Shown here: piece by piece, positions 15,955-23,849 of the stretch
How positions within the stretch are numbered: position 1 is the stretch's first letter
How the letters are laid out: every line of letters starts with the position of its first letter
Origin: Capsulimonas sp039928515
GTDB taxonomy: Bacteria > Armatimonadota > Armatimonadia > Armatimonadales > Capsulimonadaceae
Length of the DNA stretch: 64,000 bases
Assembly: GCF_039928515.1 (NCBI RefSeq)
Contig: NZ_JBDSSZ010000278.1
Reading direction: 5' to 3' (one strand)
The notes under the pieces: model-generated
Told to the model about the DNA's origin: nothing
The model's input: only the letters and a program-made list of their open reading frames with translations
Databases searched by the model: none
Made by a program: the position numbers and the translations under genes

Positions 15955-17322
15955 CTAGAGCGCAGGCTCCAAATCGCTCACCGGCGGCGCCTCCGTCACG
16001 CGGGTGGCGAGCAGTCCCGCGATGAGAAGACAAATGCTTCCCAGGGTCAGCGTCTTGATCGGATCGCTGTGAAAGACCGATTTGATGATCATCGGCATAA
16101 ACAGCGAGTAGACGATCTGCGGGATGACGATGAAGAAGTTGAAGATCCCCATATAAACGCCCATCCGTTCCCGTGGCAGCGCCACGGAAAGAATGGCGTA
16201 CGGCATGGCGAGGATCGACGCCCAGGCGATCCCGAAGGCGGCCATGGGGATCAGCAGCAGGGTGGGCGTGTGGATCAACGACACGCTCAGCAGACCGGCG
16301 CCGCCGAGGGCCAGCGCCAGGGCGTGCAGCTTGGGACGGCCGATGCGCGCCGTGATGGCCGGCAGCAAGGGGGCGACGACGAAGCAGACGATGGAGTACG
16401 CCGCCATGCAGACGCCTGCCCATTCGGTGGCGCGGTCGAAGAGCGCGGACTTGCTGTCGACTGCTCCAAAGACGTGTCGGGCAACGCTCAGGGTAAAGAA
16501 GCCCCAGAAGCACGACAGGCCGAACCAGGTGGCGAACTGCACCGGGAAGAGCTGCTTCATTGTATGCGGCATGACCCGCAGCGCATGCGCAATCTCCCGG
16601 GCGCCGGCGGCGACCCCGCCTGTCTCACGCTTGCGCCGCTCGAACTCGGCCAGGTTGGCCGGCGGATCTTCCGGAGTGCGCAGCACGGTCCAAAGAATGG
16701 AGAGCAGGAAGGCCACGGCGCCGATCCGAAATGAATAGAGTACGGAGAGGGGAACGCCGTTAGCGGACTGCCCCGCCACGCCAAAGTGATTGAGCAGCCA
16801 GGGAAGAGCGTTCGCAAGGGTTGCGCCAAGGCCGATGAAGAAGCTCTGCATCAGGAACCCCGTGGCGCGCTGACGCACGGGAAGTTTATCTGCGACAAAC
16901 GCCCGGAACGGCTCCATACTCACGTTGATGCTGGCGTCGAGGATCCAGAGCAGCACCGCCGCCACCCACAGCGCCGGTGACGACGGCATCACGAACAGAG
17001 CAATCGACGCAAAGATCGCGCCCAGCGTGAAGTATGGGCGACGGCGTCCGAACTTCGGACTCCAGGTCCGGTCACTCATGGCGCCAATGATCGGCTGGAT
17101 CAGCAGGCCGGTGACCGGCCCGGCAAGACCCAAAATGGGGATCTTGTCTGGATCCGCGCCCAGCTTGACATAAATGGCCGCCATATTCGCCATTTGCAAG
17201 CCCCAGCCAAACTGGATGCCCAGATAGCCGAAGTTCATGTCCCACAACTGCTGGAACCCGAGCGCCTTCTGCTCGGGTTCCGGCTGAGCCGTGTGAATAT
17301 CGTCATTGATGATCGACGCCAT
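15955..17322 (-). CDS. MFS sugar transporter (GPH/SLC45-like)
   Basis: 455 aa from MASIINDDIHTAQPEPEQKA; the longer frame from 17412 adds a low-complexity basic stretch and is rejected. There are about 12 membrane segments. FGYLGIQFGWGLQMANMAAI and the loop SDRTWSPKFGRRRPY are typical of sucrose/maltose-proton symporters. It probably imports the maltodextrins released by the flanking GH13 enzymes. The amylase gene ends 55 bp upstream with an 18-bp palindrome (17344-17361) in the gap. Confidence 0.85.
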   Translation of the reverse strand: MASIINDDIHTAQPEPEQKALGFQQLWDMNFGYLGIQFGWGLQMANMAAIYVKLGADPDKIPILGLAGPVTGLLIQPIIGAMSDRTWSPKFGRRRPYFTLGAIFASIALFVMPSSPALWVAAVLLWILDASINVSMEPFRAFVADKLPVRQRATGFLMQSFFIGLGATLANALPWLLNHFGVAGQSANGVPLSVLYSFRIGAVAFLLSILWTVLRTPEDPPANLAEFERRKRETGGVAAGAREIAHALRVMPHTMKQLFPVQFATWFGLSCFWGFFTLSVARHVFGAVDSKSALFDRATEWAGVCMAAYSIVCFVVAPLLPAITARIGRPKLHALALALGGAGLLSVSLIHTPTLLLIPMAAFGIAWASILAMPYAILSVALPRERMGVYMGIFNFFIVIPQIVYSLFMPMIIKSVFHSDPIKTLTLGSICLLIAGLLATRVTEAPPVSDLEPAL

Positions 17323-17343
17323 ATCTGATCCTATCTTACTTTC

Positions 17344-17361
17344 CAGCGCCGGCCGGCGCTG
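17344..17361. repeat. 18-bp perfect GC palindrome in operon gap
   Basis: CAGCGCCGGCCGGCGCTG reads the same on both strands. It lies between the amylase stop and the transporter start and may form a cruciform or mRNA hairpin. Confidence 0.6.
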
Positions 17362-17377
17362 ATCTCCCCGTGGACGT

Positions 17378-18763
17378 CTATCGCCTCGGCGTGCGCCGCT
17401 CGAAAATCGCAAACTCTTTGGGCGCGAGCGTAAACTGTGTACTCACCGTATGAGTGCCGAAGCCAGTCTCGTCAAGTTTCACCTCTTTCCAGCCCGATCC
17501 CTCGGGAATCTGGACGGAGCCCTTTGCCTCGTTCGTCGAAAAATTGATCTCGATCAGCACTTCGGAGCCGCCGCCGGATCGCACGTAAGTCAGAACCTGC
17601 GCGGGCGTCGAGTTCGTAAGCCAGGTCAGCTCGCCTTGCCGGATCGCTTTGTTTTTACCATGAAATGCGATCAGTGATCGATAGAAACTCGGCATCTGCG
17701 GATCGCCGACGGTCCAATCGATCGCGCCATGGGGGTTCGTCTCCCCGGCGGCGTTTCCAATCTCCATGCCATTATAAATGAGCGGGACATCGGTATTGGT
17801 AAAATTGAAGACGGCGGCGGCGCGCGCTCCCGCCGGTCCGCCCTGGACATTCACATCGCGTGGAGAATCCCAGTTGTCCTGCATGGACATGTGCGTCATC
17901 TCGGCCGGATACTGATCTTTCTCATATTGCCATGCGGCCCGTACTCCAGCGGCGTCGGTCCCCGACTTCTTCAATGCATCGAAGAGCCGCCATGCATAGT
18001 CGAGTGAGAACGGCTTTAAAGCAAGATCCGGGGTCGCTTCTTCCCCCAGCAGCAGAACATCGGGCTTGGTTTGGCGCACTGCGTCGCCCATCTCCTGCCA
18101 GAAGTCCGCAGGGATGCGCCGGTTCGGGCCATCGGGATTATTGACGCAATCGAACCGAAATCCGTCGATCTTGTAATCCGTGATCCAGTAGCGCAGCATC
18201 CCGACCATATATTTTCGCAAATCGGGGTTAGCGTAATTGAGCTGGGCAACATCGCTATAGGTGAAGGCCATCTCGATCGTGGCGGGATTTTTCGCGTCGC
18301 CGTCGCTATGGACGTAAAACTCAGGATGCTCCGTGATCAGCGCATTGTCCCACGACGTATGGTTCAGCACCTCGTCGAGAAGAATCTTGATCCCACGCTT
18401 GTGCGCCGCCGACACCAGCGCGCGCAGATCGTCGGGCGTTCCATAGCTGGGATTGACGGCGAAGTAATCATGGACGCTGTAAGGGCTGCCGACATTGGGA
18501 TGGCCATTGTTAGAGATCGCGGAGGGAGTGATTGGCATCAGCCAGATCGTATTGACGCCGAGCTTTTTCAAACGGTCCAGTTGGGCAGTCACTCCTGGCA
18601 AGTCGCCTTTCGCAGAGAAGATGCTCGGGTAAATCGTGTAAATGACGGAATTCGTCGGCCAGGGTGGAGCAGGGGAAGCTGCCGTCGCAAGATGGGGCAT
18701 GCAGGAAAAAGCTGTCAGACTCAGCAGCGTCGCCGCCGCTGCTTTTCGAAACCAACTGTTCAT
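17378..18763 (-). CDS. Secreted GH13 alpha-amylase family enzyme
   Basis: 461 aa with a signal peptide (about 1-28). The GH13 regions are DEVLNHT, GFRFDCVN (nucleophile Asp), LLGEEATP (acid/base Glu) and MQDNWDSPRD (transition-state Asp, with the usual NHD replaced). The C-terminal beta domain ends KEFAIFERR. It probably hydrolyses starch or maltodextrin outside the cytoplasm. Upstream is a small lipoprotein gene and downstream the transporter, all on the minus strand. Confidence 0.9.
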   Translation of the reverse strand: MNSWFRKAAAATLLSLTAFSCMPHLATAASPAPPWPTNSVIYTIYPSIFSAKGDLPGVTAQLDRLKKLGVNTIWLMPITPSAISNNGHPNVGSPYSVHDYFAVNPSYGTPDDLRALVSAAHKRGIKILLDEVLNHTSWDNALITEHPEFYVHSDGDAKNPATIEMAFTYSDVAQLNYANPDLRKYMVGMLRYWITDYKIDGFRFDCVNNPDGPNRRIPADFWQEMGDAVRQTKPDVLLLGEEATPDLALKPFSLDYAWRLFDALKKSGTDAAGVRAAWQYEKDQYPAEMTHMSMQDNWDSPRDVNVQGGPAGARAAAVFNFTNTDVPLIYNGMEIGNAAGETNPHGAIDWTVGDPQMPSFYRSLIAFHGKNKAIRQGELTWLTNSTPAQVLTYVRSGGGSEVLIEINFSTNEAKGSVQIPEGSGWKEVKLDETGFGTHTVSTQFTLAPKEFAIFERRTPRR

Positions 18764-18834
18764 AAAATAAGGACTTTCCGGCGCTCGATCGAGCCGTCTT
18801 TGCTTCGGAGGGGCGGCGCTTATGGCGCTGCTAA

Positions 18835-19074
18835 TTAGCGAACCGCAGGCGCCGGAGCGCCGGCTGCCGAATTTTGGGCGCCAGGCATCGGCATGTTCTT
18901 TGCGGCTGCGGACTGCCGGGCGGCGTTTTCCTGGATCGACTGCTGCACTTGTGAGGGGGCCGCGCTCTGTGAGGCGCCGTCTTGATTATTGCTGGCGCAG
19001 CCAGCCATCACCATGGCGGCCGCAAGCAGAACGACAGCCACTCGTTCTTTTCGCCGTAACGATTGTGTTTGCAT
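18835..19074 (-). CDS. Small Ala/Gln/Pro-rich lipoprotein
   Basis: 79 aa. A basic N-terminus and hydrophobic stretch end in the lipobox VMAGC (Cys about 26), followed by a low-complexity tail rich in Ser, Gln and Ala. It directly follows pseudopilin C. Two other pseudopilins in this window (33495, 59808) are followed by similar proteins (34372, 59005). Function unknown; the pairing suggests a partner role for the pseudopilin. Confidence 0.75.
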   Translation of the reverse strand: MQTQSLRRKERVAVVLLAAAMVMAGCASNNQDGASQSAAPSQVQQSIQENAARQSAAAKNMPMPGAQNSAAGAPAPAVR

Positions 19075-19094
19075 GGAAACCTTATCAGGCGCAT

Positions 19095-19122
19095 GCGCTC
19101 ACCGCCATCAGGAAGTGAGCGC
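19095..19122. terminator. Hairpin between pseudopilin C and lipoprotein genes
   Basis: GCGCTCAC (19095-19102) pairs with GTGAGCGC (19115-19122). There is no T-run; it may set the ratio of pseudopilin to downstream mRNA. Confidence 0.45.
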
Positions 19123-19138
19123 ACAGCGCCAGTGAGCG

Positions 19139-20059
19139 TTAATTAATATTGAATGTCGCCGCGATTGTACCGTCCGCGCAATCCACGGCTGCGGCTGTAT
19201 TGCCGGGAGTTCCACAATTGCCGGAAGTACCGTTGGGGTAGCCGCCGGATACTTTGGAAGGCAGGAAGAATTTCGCATGACCGTCCGCCATGCAGTAGTT
19301 TGCCCCCTCATTGTGACGCCCTTTGGGAGTGAAGTCTGCCTTGCCGTCGGTGCTGGGGTCAGAGTTTCTGAGATAGCCGGTGGCGTACTGGACATGCGTG
19401 CCGTCGTTGGCGCCTCCGCCGAAGTGGCAGTTGTAGCCGACCATATCCCACTGACCACCGAGGCCACATCCTGCGACCGAGCCTCCGCCATACGATCCAT
19501 CGCCGTTCCACGGACCGGAAGGTCCGCCGGCGGCGTTCGTATTCGGGTCAACGGTAATATCATAATAGCCGCTCTTGGTGACTTCGAATAGAAGGACTGT
19601 TTTGGCGGGCGAGGTAAACGCCGCCAAGCTCTGTCCGTCGCTATGAGTGCCGGTAGGGTCGTACACCGCGCAGTTTCTGTTGAACCCAAACGATGAGGGT
19701 TTCCCTTTGCTGATTTCCGCCGAGGAATCGTCTGGACATCGGTACACGCCCGCGCTCTTGACGTAGGGATAAAGCTGGCTGGCCCATCCCGATCCCAGTC
19801 CGGAATTGTTGGTTCCGCCAGCGCACTTTTCGTCATTGTCCTGTGAATACTGAATAGCTCCGAGCGCAAGCTGCTTTGTATTGGATAGACAGGCGATGGC
19901 GCGCGCCTTTTCCCGGGCTTGAGCAAACACGGGGAAGAGAATGGCTGCGAGGATCGCGATGATAGCGATCACAACGAGAAGTTCAATGAGCGTGAAGCCG
20001 CGCTGCGTTCTCGCCGATCCACTGGTTTTTGTCGTTTTTCCGAACTGATAGGATTGCAT
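19139..20059 (-). CDS. DUF1559 / H-X9-DG pseudopilin C
   Basis: 306 aa. A longer basic leader (about 19 residues) precedes RGFTLIELLVVIAIIAILAA. AQAREKARAIACLSNTKQL, VYRCPDDSS and RHNEGANYCMADGHAKF (H-X9-DG) follow. A GGGGGAGGAAAA ribosome site touches the operator at 20074. It is the first gene of the starch unit, so its transcription is tied to the amylase, transporter and pullulanase genes. Confidence 0.92.
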   Translation of the reverse strand: MQSYQFGKTTKTSGSARTQRGFTLIELLVVIAIIAILAAILFPVFAQAREKARAIACLSNTKQLALGAIQYSQDNDEKCAGGTNNSGLGSGWASQLYPYVKSAGVYRCPDDSSAEISKGKPSSFGFNRNCAVYDPTGTHSDGQSLAAFTSPAKTVLLFEVTKSGYYDITVDPNTNAAGGPSGPWNGDGSYGGGSVAGCGLGGQWDMVGYNCHFGGGANDGTHVQYATGYLRNSDPSTDGKADFTPKGRHNEGANYCMADGHAKFFLPSKVSGGYPNGTSGNCGTPGNTAAAVDCADGTIAATFNIN

Positions 20060-20073
20060 CGTATTTTTCCTCC

Positions 20074-20127
20074 CCCAACCGTTTGGGTAACTTGGCTAAT
20101 ATTAGCATGGAAATGGTCCTATGTCAA
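20074..20127 (-). promoter_or_regulatory. Promoter and operator of the pseudopilin C-starch operon
   Basis: Read on the minus strand: TTGACA (20127-20122), 17-bp spacer, TAATAT (20104-20099). The operator, 20074-20087 (CCCAACCGTTTGGG on the plus strand), is contiguous with the ribosome site. Confidence 0.85.
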
Positions 20128-20174
20128 GCAAAATCATACTGGGATTTTAAATTATTTTGAGGCGAAATCCGAGG

Positions 20175-20210
20175 TATAATGGATGAATGCTCGTTCCCCA
20201 CACGGTTGGG
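20175..20210 (+). promoter_or_regulatory. Probable LacI-C promoter element and operator
   Basis: TATAAT at 20175-20180 has only a weak -35 (TTATTT at 20152-20157). CCCACACGGTTGGG at 20197-20210 matches the operators before pseudopilin C and the 21538-23445 gene, suggesting autoregulation of LacI-C. The leader to 20400 would be about 210 nt. Confidence 0.6.
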
Positions 20211-20399
20211 TAAGCCCGAGAGGCGCTGGTAACGCCACTTCCGCATCTTGATCTCGTTGTTATCTTTACTATACAGATGGAGTCGGAACTGTCCCACTGA
20301 TGCGGACTGGGTTCCGTGCTTCGCGTGTACCAAAACGGTATAGTTATTAGTGTTACGGTATACTCTTATTCGCAGGAGATTCCGGCCGAAGGATATGTC

Positions 20400-21491
20400 A
20401 TGGAAAATCGTTTGTCAGCGCCAACTCGCCTCGAAGACATCGCCGCCCGGGTGGGGGTCTCTCGCTCGGAGGTTTCCCGCGTGCTGAACGGGCGGGCGCG
20501 GGCCGGGAAGAGTGTGGGCGCGGCGACGCGCGATCGGATCCTGGAAGCGGCGCGGGAGATGAACTACAGCCCCCATCGCGCCGCTCAAAGTCTGGTGAGC
20601 GGCCGCACCAACACGGCGGCGCTGATGATCGTCATTGACCGTCAGGCGAAAGCCTCGCCGTTTCTGGAAGATCACGATGCGCCCGACGAACTTTCTCCGC
20701 ACTATCACGAGATCCTGGGCGGTCTGACATATACGCTGAACGAATATGGCATTCACCTCATGCTGGCGCAGTGCGGCGGCCCGAACATCGATCCCAATGT
20801 CGCTATGGAGCAGATCGCTCGCTCGCATACCTGCGATGGACTGATCATCACCGATATGATGATCGACGACGTCCGTCCGGCCATTCTGGATCAGACCGGC
20901 CTGCCCTATGTCGTACGCGGATCATCGCCGCAGCCCGATACTGTCGCGGTGGGGATGGACAACGCCGCTGTAGGCTATGAAGCCGTCAAGTATTTGTACA
21001 GTCTCGGACATCGCCGTATCCTGTTCTATAACATTCGTCGTGAATTGATGGTGGGGCAGGGACGCTTCGAGGGAATGTGCCGCGCCCGTGAAGAGTTCGG
21101 ACTGCATGCGACGCTGGAGTACCGGGACGATGTCCACCATCAGAATGGTGTGTATACGTCGCTGCTTCAGCGTCTTCAGGAGCCTAATATCCCCACGGCG
21201 ATTTTTGCCGAGGACGAGATCAGCGCCCTTGGGGCCGAGCGCGCCCTGACGGAAGCCGGTCTGCGTGTTCCCGAGGATGTCAGCGTGATGACCTGCCTGA
21301 ACGCGCGCTTCATGCGTCTTGTGGCTCCGCATCTCACGGTGCTGAACGTGCGCTTGAACGAAGTCGCTTCGCAGGCGGGCCATCTGCTTGCGAAGATGGT
21401 GCAGGGCGAAGTCGTGGAGAAGAAGCAGGTGTTTCTTCAGCCCATTTTGGAAGAGCGCGGCAGCACCGCGCCGCCGCGCGCAAATATCTAA
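20400..21491 (+). CDS. LacI-family transcriptional regulator (LacI-C), probable maltodextrin regulator
   Basis: 363 aa from MENRLSAPTRLEDIAARVGV; the ATG at 20316 adds 28 unconserved residues and is rejected because GAAGGA precedes 20400. The helix-turn-helix is ARVGVSRSEVSRVLNG with hinge HRAAQSLVSGRTNT. The effector domain contains CDGLIITDM, LGHRRILFYN and PTAIFAEDEISALGAERAL. It sits between two GH13 transcription units whose promoters share a CCCA-N6-TGGG site. It is therefore the likely repressor, with a starch-derived sugar as inducer by inference. Confidence 0.9.
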   Translation: MENRLSAPTRLEDIAARVGVSRSEVSRVLNGRARAGKSVGAATRDRILEAAREMNYSPHRAAQSLVSGRTNTAALMIVIDRQAKASPFLEDHDAPDELSPHYHEILGGLTYTLNEYGIHLMLAQCGGPNIDPNVAMEQIARSHTCDGLIITDMMIDDVRPAILDQTGLPYVVRGSSPQPDTVAVGMDNAAVGYEAVKYLYSLGHRRILFYNIRRELMVGQGRFEGMCRAREEFGLHATLEYRDDVHHQNGVYTSLLQRLQEPNIPTAIFAEDEISALGAERALTEAGLRVPEDVSVMTCLNARFMRLVAPHLTVLNVRLNEVASQAGHLLAKMVQGEVVEKKQVFLQPILEERGSTAPPRANI

Positions 21492-21537
21492 CATCACATT
21501 AAAAAAGAAAGCCGATGGGGTCGCCCGCCGGCTTGTC

Positions 21538-23445
21538 TTATTTCACAAATACCGCCCCCGTCCGCGCCGGAAGCGTCACCTTCATTCCGTTCTCCGTAAC
21601 CACAGCCGATTCCGCTGATCCCAGTCGATCCGTCAGCCTTGTTCCCTCGCGCAAGTTCGCCGCTTCGATGGGGATGGTAAACGTTGCCGGGTTTGCGTCG
21701 TTATTCAAAACGACGATGACTGAATCGCCGCCGAGCGTGCGTGCGTAGGCCCACTGCTTGTCGGTTTGGAAGAGCGTTGTCTGTGCGCCGCGCCGCAGCG
21801 CGGGGAATTCGGCGCGCAGGTGGGTGAGTTTGCGCAGGTGGGACCAGGTTTCTTGCTCCTGGGGCGTGCGGCCGGCTTCGGTGAAAGCGTCGCGCGTGTC
21901 GCCGGGAAAGCCGCCGGGGAAGTCCTGGCGGTTGTCGGGATCGTCGCCGCCCTTCATGCCCAGCTCGTCGCCGTAATAGACCAGTGGGATCCCGCGATTG
22001 GTCATGAGAAATGTCTGCGCGAGGTTCAGTCCCGCCGTGGTGGCGCCGTCCTCGCTGGCGAAGCGTTTGACGTCGTGGTTACCCAGGAATGTGACCAGAT
22101 GATCGGCATGCGGGAAGAGCCAGTCGTGAGCTTCATCGGCGACGAGATCGTGAAACGAGCCGCCCTGCGCGAACGTGCGCCGCAGTGGGAAGTAGAGCGG
22201 GTAATCAAAGAGCGAATCCATCTTGGTGTCCACGCCGTCCGGACCTTTGTGTCCCCCCTGAAAATAAGAAACGAGCGAGGCGTCGCCGTCGAACACTTCG
22301 CCCACGGCGTTGACGCGCGGATACTGGCGCGTGATCGCCGTGGACCACTCGGACCAGAAGGCGCGCGGAACGTAGGGCATGGTGTCCTGCCGTATGCCGT
22401 CGAGCCCCGTCATTCCCACCCACCAGAGCGCGTTTTGGATCTGATAACGGACGGCTTCGGGATCGTTCTGATTGATGTCAGGCAGGACGTTCGCAAACCA
22501 GCCGCCGAGCGTCGCCGCCGATGCGTCCGGCGCGCCGTGCGGGTCCATCACTGTCCAGATCTGATAGGTATTGTTGAGATGCGATTTCGCCGTTCCGTTG
22601 AACCAGGTTGGCGTCGGCGGGGCGTCCGCCCATGGATGATAGGGGCCGACATGGTTCGCGACTTGATCTTGAATGACCTTGATCCCTAGCGCATGCGCCT
22701 TGTCGATCATCTCCCGCATGCTCGCAAGATCGCCGAAATGCTGCTCGACGCCGTATTGATTGACGGCGCCGTACCCGTGGTAGTCGCTGTAAGGCTCCGG
22801 TCCCTTCGCCTGAAGGGTGTTGGCATGGTGGACGTTCTCATAAACCGGAGTAATCCAGATCGCCGTCACGCCGAGATCCTTGAGATACGGCAGATGGTTG
22901 ATCACGCCCTGGAAGTCGCCCCCATGATACAGAAACGGGTTGCTGCGTCCGTACAGGCCCTTCGCGATGGCGGGATCGTTGTTCGCCGCATCGCCGTCGC
23001 TGAAACGATCGGGCATGATCTGATAGACCACATCGTCTTGCGAGAAGCCCTGAAACCGCCCGGATGTGGGGAGGGGCGCCGTCACCTCGAACGCCGCCGT
23101 GGCCGACCCGCCCGGCGTCGTAATCTTCAATGACCGCACGCCCGGCGCGGCGCTTTTGTCAATCGCGATATCGACAAAGACATAATCGCCATTCCCATTG
23201 ACCTTAACGTCCCGCGCCGACACGCCTCCCCCCGGCGCCGTGATTTTCGCGCCCGCCAGGTTCCTGCCGTGCAGCAAAACGCGGACTGGGTTCATCGTCG
23301 ATCCCGACCACCAACTCGGCGGCTCGACGCGGTCCACCGCCGGCGACGCGCTCTGCGCATGGGCCGTGAAACCGCTCGCCGCGCCCAAGAACAGCAGCAT
23401 CGCCGCTCCGCCGCCAATCCTCGAAAATAAGTGATTTGAGTGCAT
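21538..23445 (-). CDS. Secreted GH13 amylase / cyclomaltodextrinase-like enzyme
   Basis: 635 aa from MHSNHLFSRIGGGAAMLLFL, with GGGGGAGG upstream; the start at 23535 would lie upstream of the promoter. A signal peptide (about 1-30) precedes an N-terminal immunoglobulin-like domain (VDRVEPPSWWSG, LLHGRNLAGAKI) of the cyclomaltodextrinase N type. The barrel has YQIMPDRFSDGD, DGIRQDTM (nucleophile Asp), VGEVFDGD (acid/base Glu) and FLGNHDVKR. Such proteins degrade cyclodextrins, pullulan or starch in the periplasm or outside the cell. It has its own LacI-C-type operator. Confidence 0.9.
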   Translation of the reverse strand: MHSNHLFSRIGGGAAMLLFLGAASGFTAHAQSASPAVDRVEPPSWWSGSTMNPVRVLLHGRNLAGAKITAPGGGVSARDVKVNGNGDYVFVDIAIDKSAAPGVRSLKITTPGGSATAAFEVTAPLPTSGRFQGFSQDDVVYQIMPDRFSDGDAANNDPAIAKGLYGRSNPFLYHGGDFQGVINHLPYLKDLGVTAIWITPVYENVHHANTLQAKGPEPYSDYHGYGAVNQYGVEQHFGDLASMREMIDKAHALGIKVIQDQVANHVGPYHPWADAPPTPTWFNGTAKSHLNNTYQIWTVMDPHGAPDASAATLGGWFANVLPDINQNDPEAVRYQIQNALWWVGMTGLDGIRQDTMPYVPRAFWSEWSTAITRQYPRVNAVGEVFDGDASLVSYFQGGHKGPDGVDTKMDSLFDYPLYFPLRRTFAQGGSFHDLVADEAHDWLFPHADHLVTFLGNHDVKRFASEDGATTAGLNLAQTFLMTNRGIPLVYYGDELGMKGGDDPDNRQDFPGGFPGDTRDAFTEAGRTPQEQETWSHLRKLTHLRAEFPALRRGAQTTLFQTDKQWAYARTLGGDSVIVVLNNDANPATFTIPIEAANLREGTRLTDRLGSAESAVVTENGMKVTLPARTGAVFVK

Positions 23446-23455
23446 TTGAACCTCC

Positions 23456-23505
23456 CCCACACGTTTGGGTAAACGCATTATAAGAATTAACAGACTGTTT
23501 GTCAA
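23456..23505 (-). promoter_or_regulatory. Full-consensus promoter and operator of the GH13 gene
   Basis: On the minus strand: TTGACA (23505-23500), 17-bp spacer, TATAAT (23482-23477). The operator CCCACACGTTTGGG (23456-23469, plus strand) joins the ribosome site, as at pseudopilin C. Confidence 0.9.
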
Positions 23506-23566
23506 CAGAAATATTGCAGGGCTCCGTTCAGGCAAAGGAAATAATTTTGCGAAAATTGCCTGAAAC

Positions 23567-23619
23567 TCACGCGCAAATCACGCCCTTCTCACGTTTGTCT
23601 CACCGTCGGCGTTTATACT
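23567..23619 (+). promoter_or_regulatory. SARP-type activator box (four 11-bp repeats) and -10
   Basis: TCACG at 23567, 23578 and 23589 and TCACC at 23600 are exactly 11 bp apart. The -10 TATACT is at 23614-23619, 14 bp after the start of the last repeat. There is no -35 consensus. SARP activators bind heptameric direct repeats with 11-bp spacing at this distance from the -10, and a SARP-like gene lies next door. Confidence 0.8.
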
Positions 23620-23655
23620 CTTCTCATAACCGAAGCGCTTCGAAGGAGGAGTTCG

Positions 23656-23847
23656 ATGGATAACAATTTCGTTTTACAGGATCAGTCGGCATCGGCGCAG
23701 GCAGACGCCGCGCGGCAGGATATTCAGGATTGGGAGACGCCTTCGCGCGGCGCGATGTATGGGAATTGGGTGGTGAACGGGTATATGGGCGCGCTGTTTG
23801 CCGTGGCGGCGGCGGCGCAGATCCTGTCGACCTTGGCCTTGAAATAA
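23656..23847 (+). CDS. Small single-span membrane protein
   Basis: 63 aa with a very strong ribosome site (GAAGGAGGAG). The N-terminal 40 residues are polar (MDNNFVLQDQSASAQADAAR), followed by one hydrophobic segment (YMGALFAVAAAAQILSTLAL). No family is recognised. It has its own SARP-type promoter and ends 2 bp from the convergent SARP-like regulator gene. Confidence 0.7.
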   Translation: MDNNFVLQDQSASAQADAARQDIQDWETPSRGAMYGNWVVNGYMGALFAVAAAAQILSTLALK

Positions 23848-23849
23848 GG

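Noticed and set aside
23567..23604. CRISPR-like short repeats (TCACG at regular spacing)
   Set aside because: Five-base motifs at 11-bp pitch are far too short for CRISPR; no cas genes are in the window.
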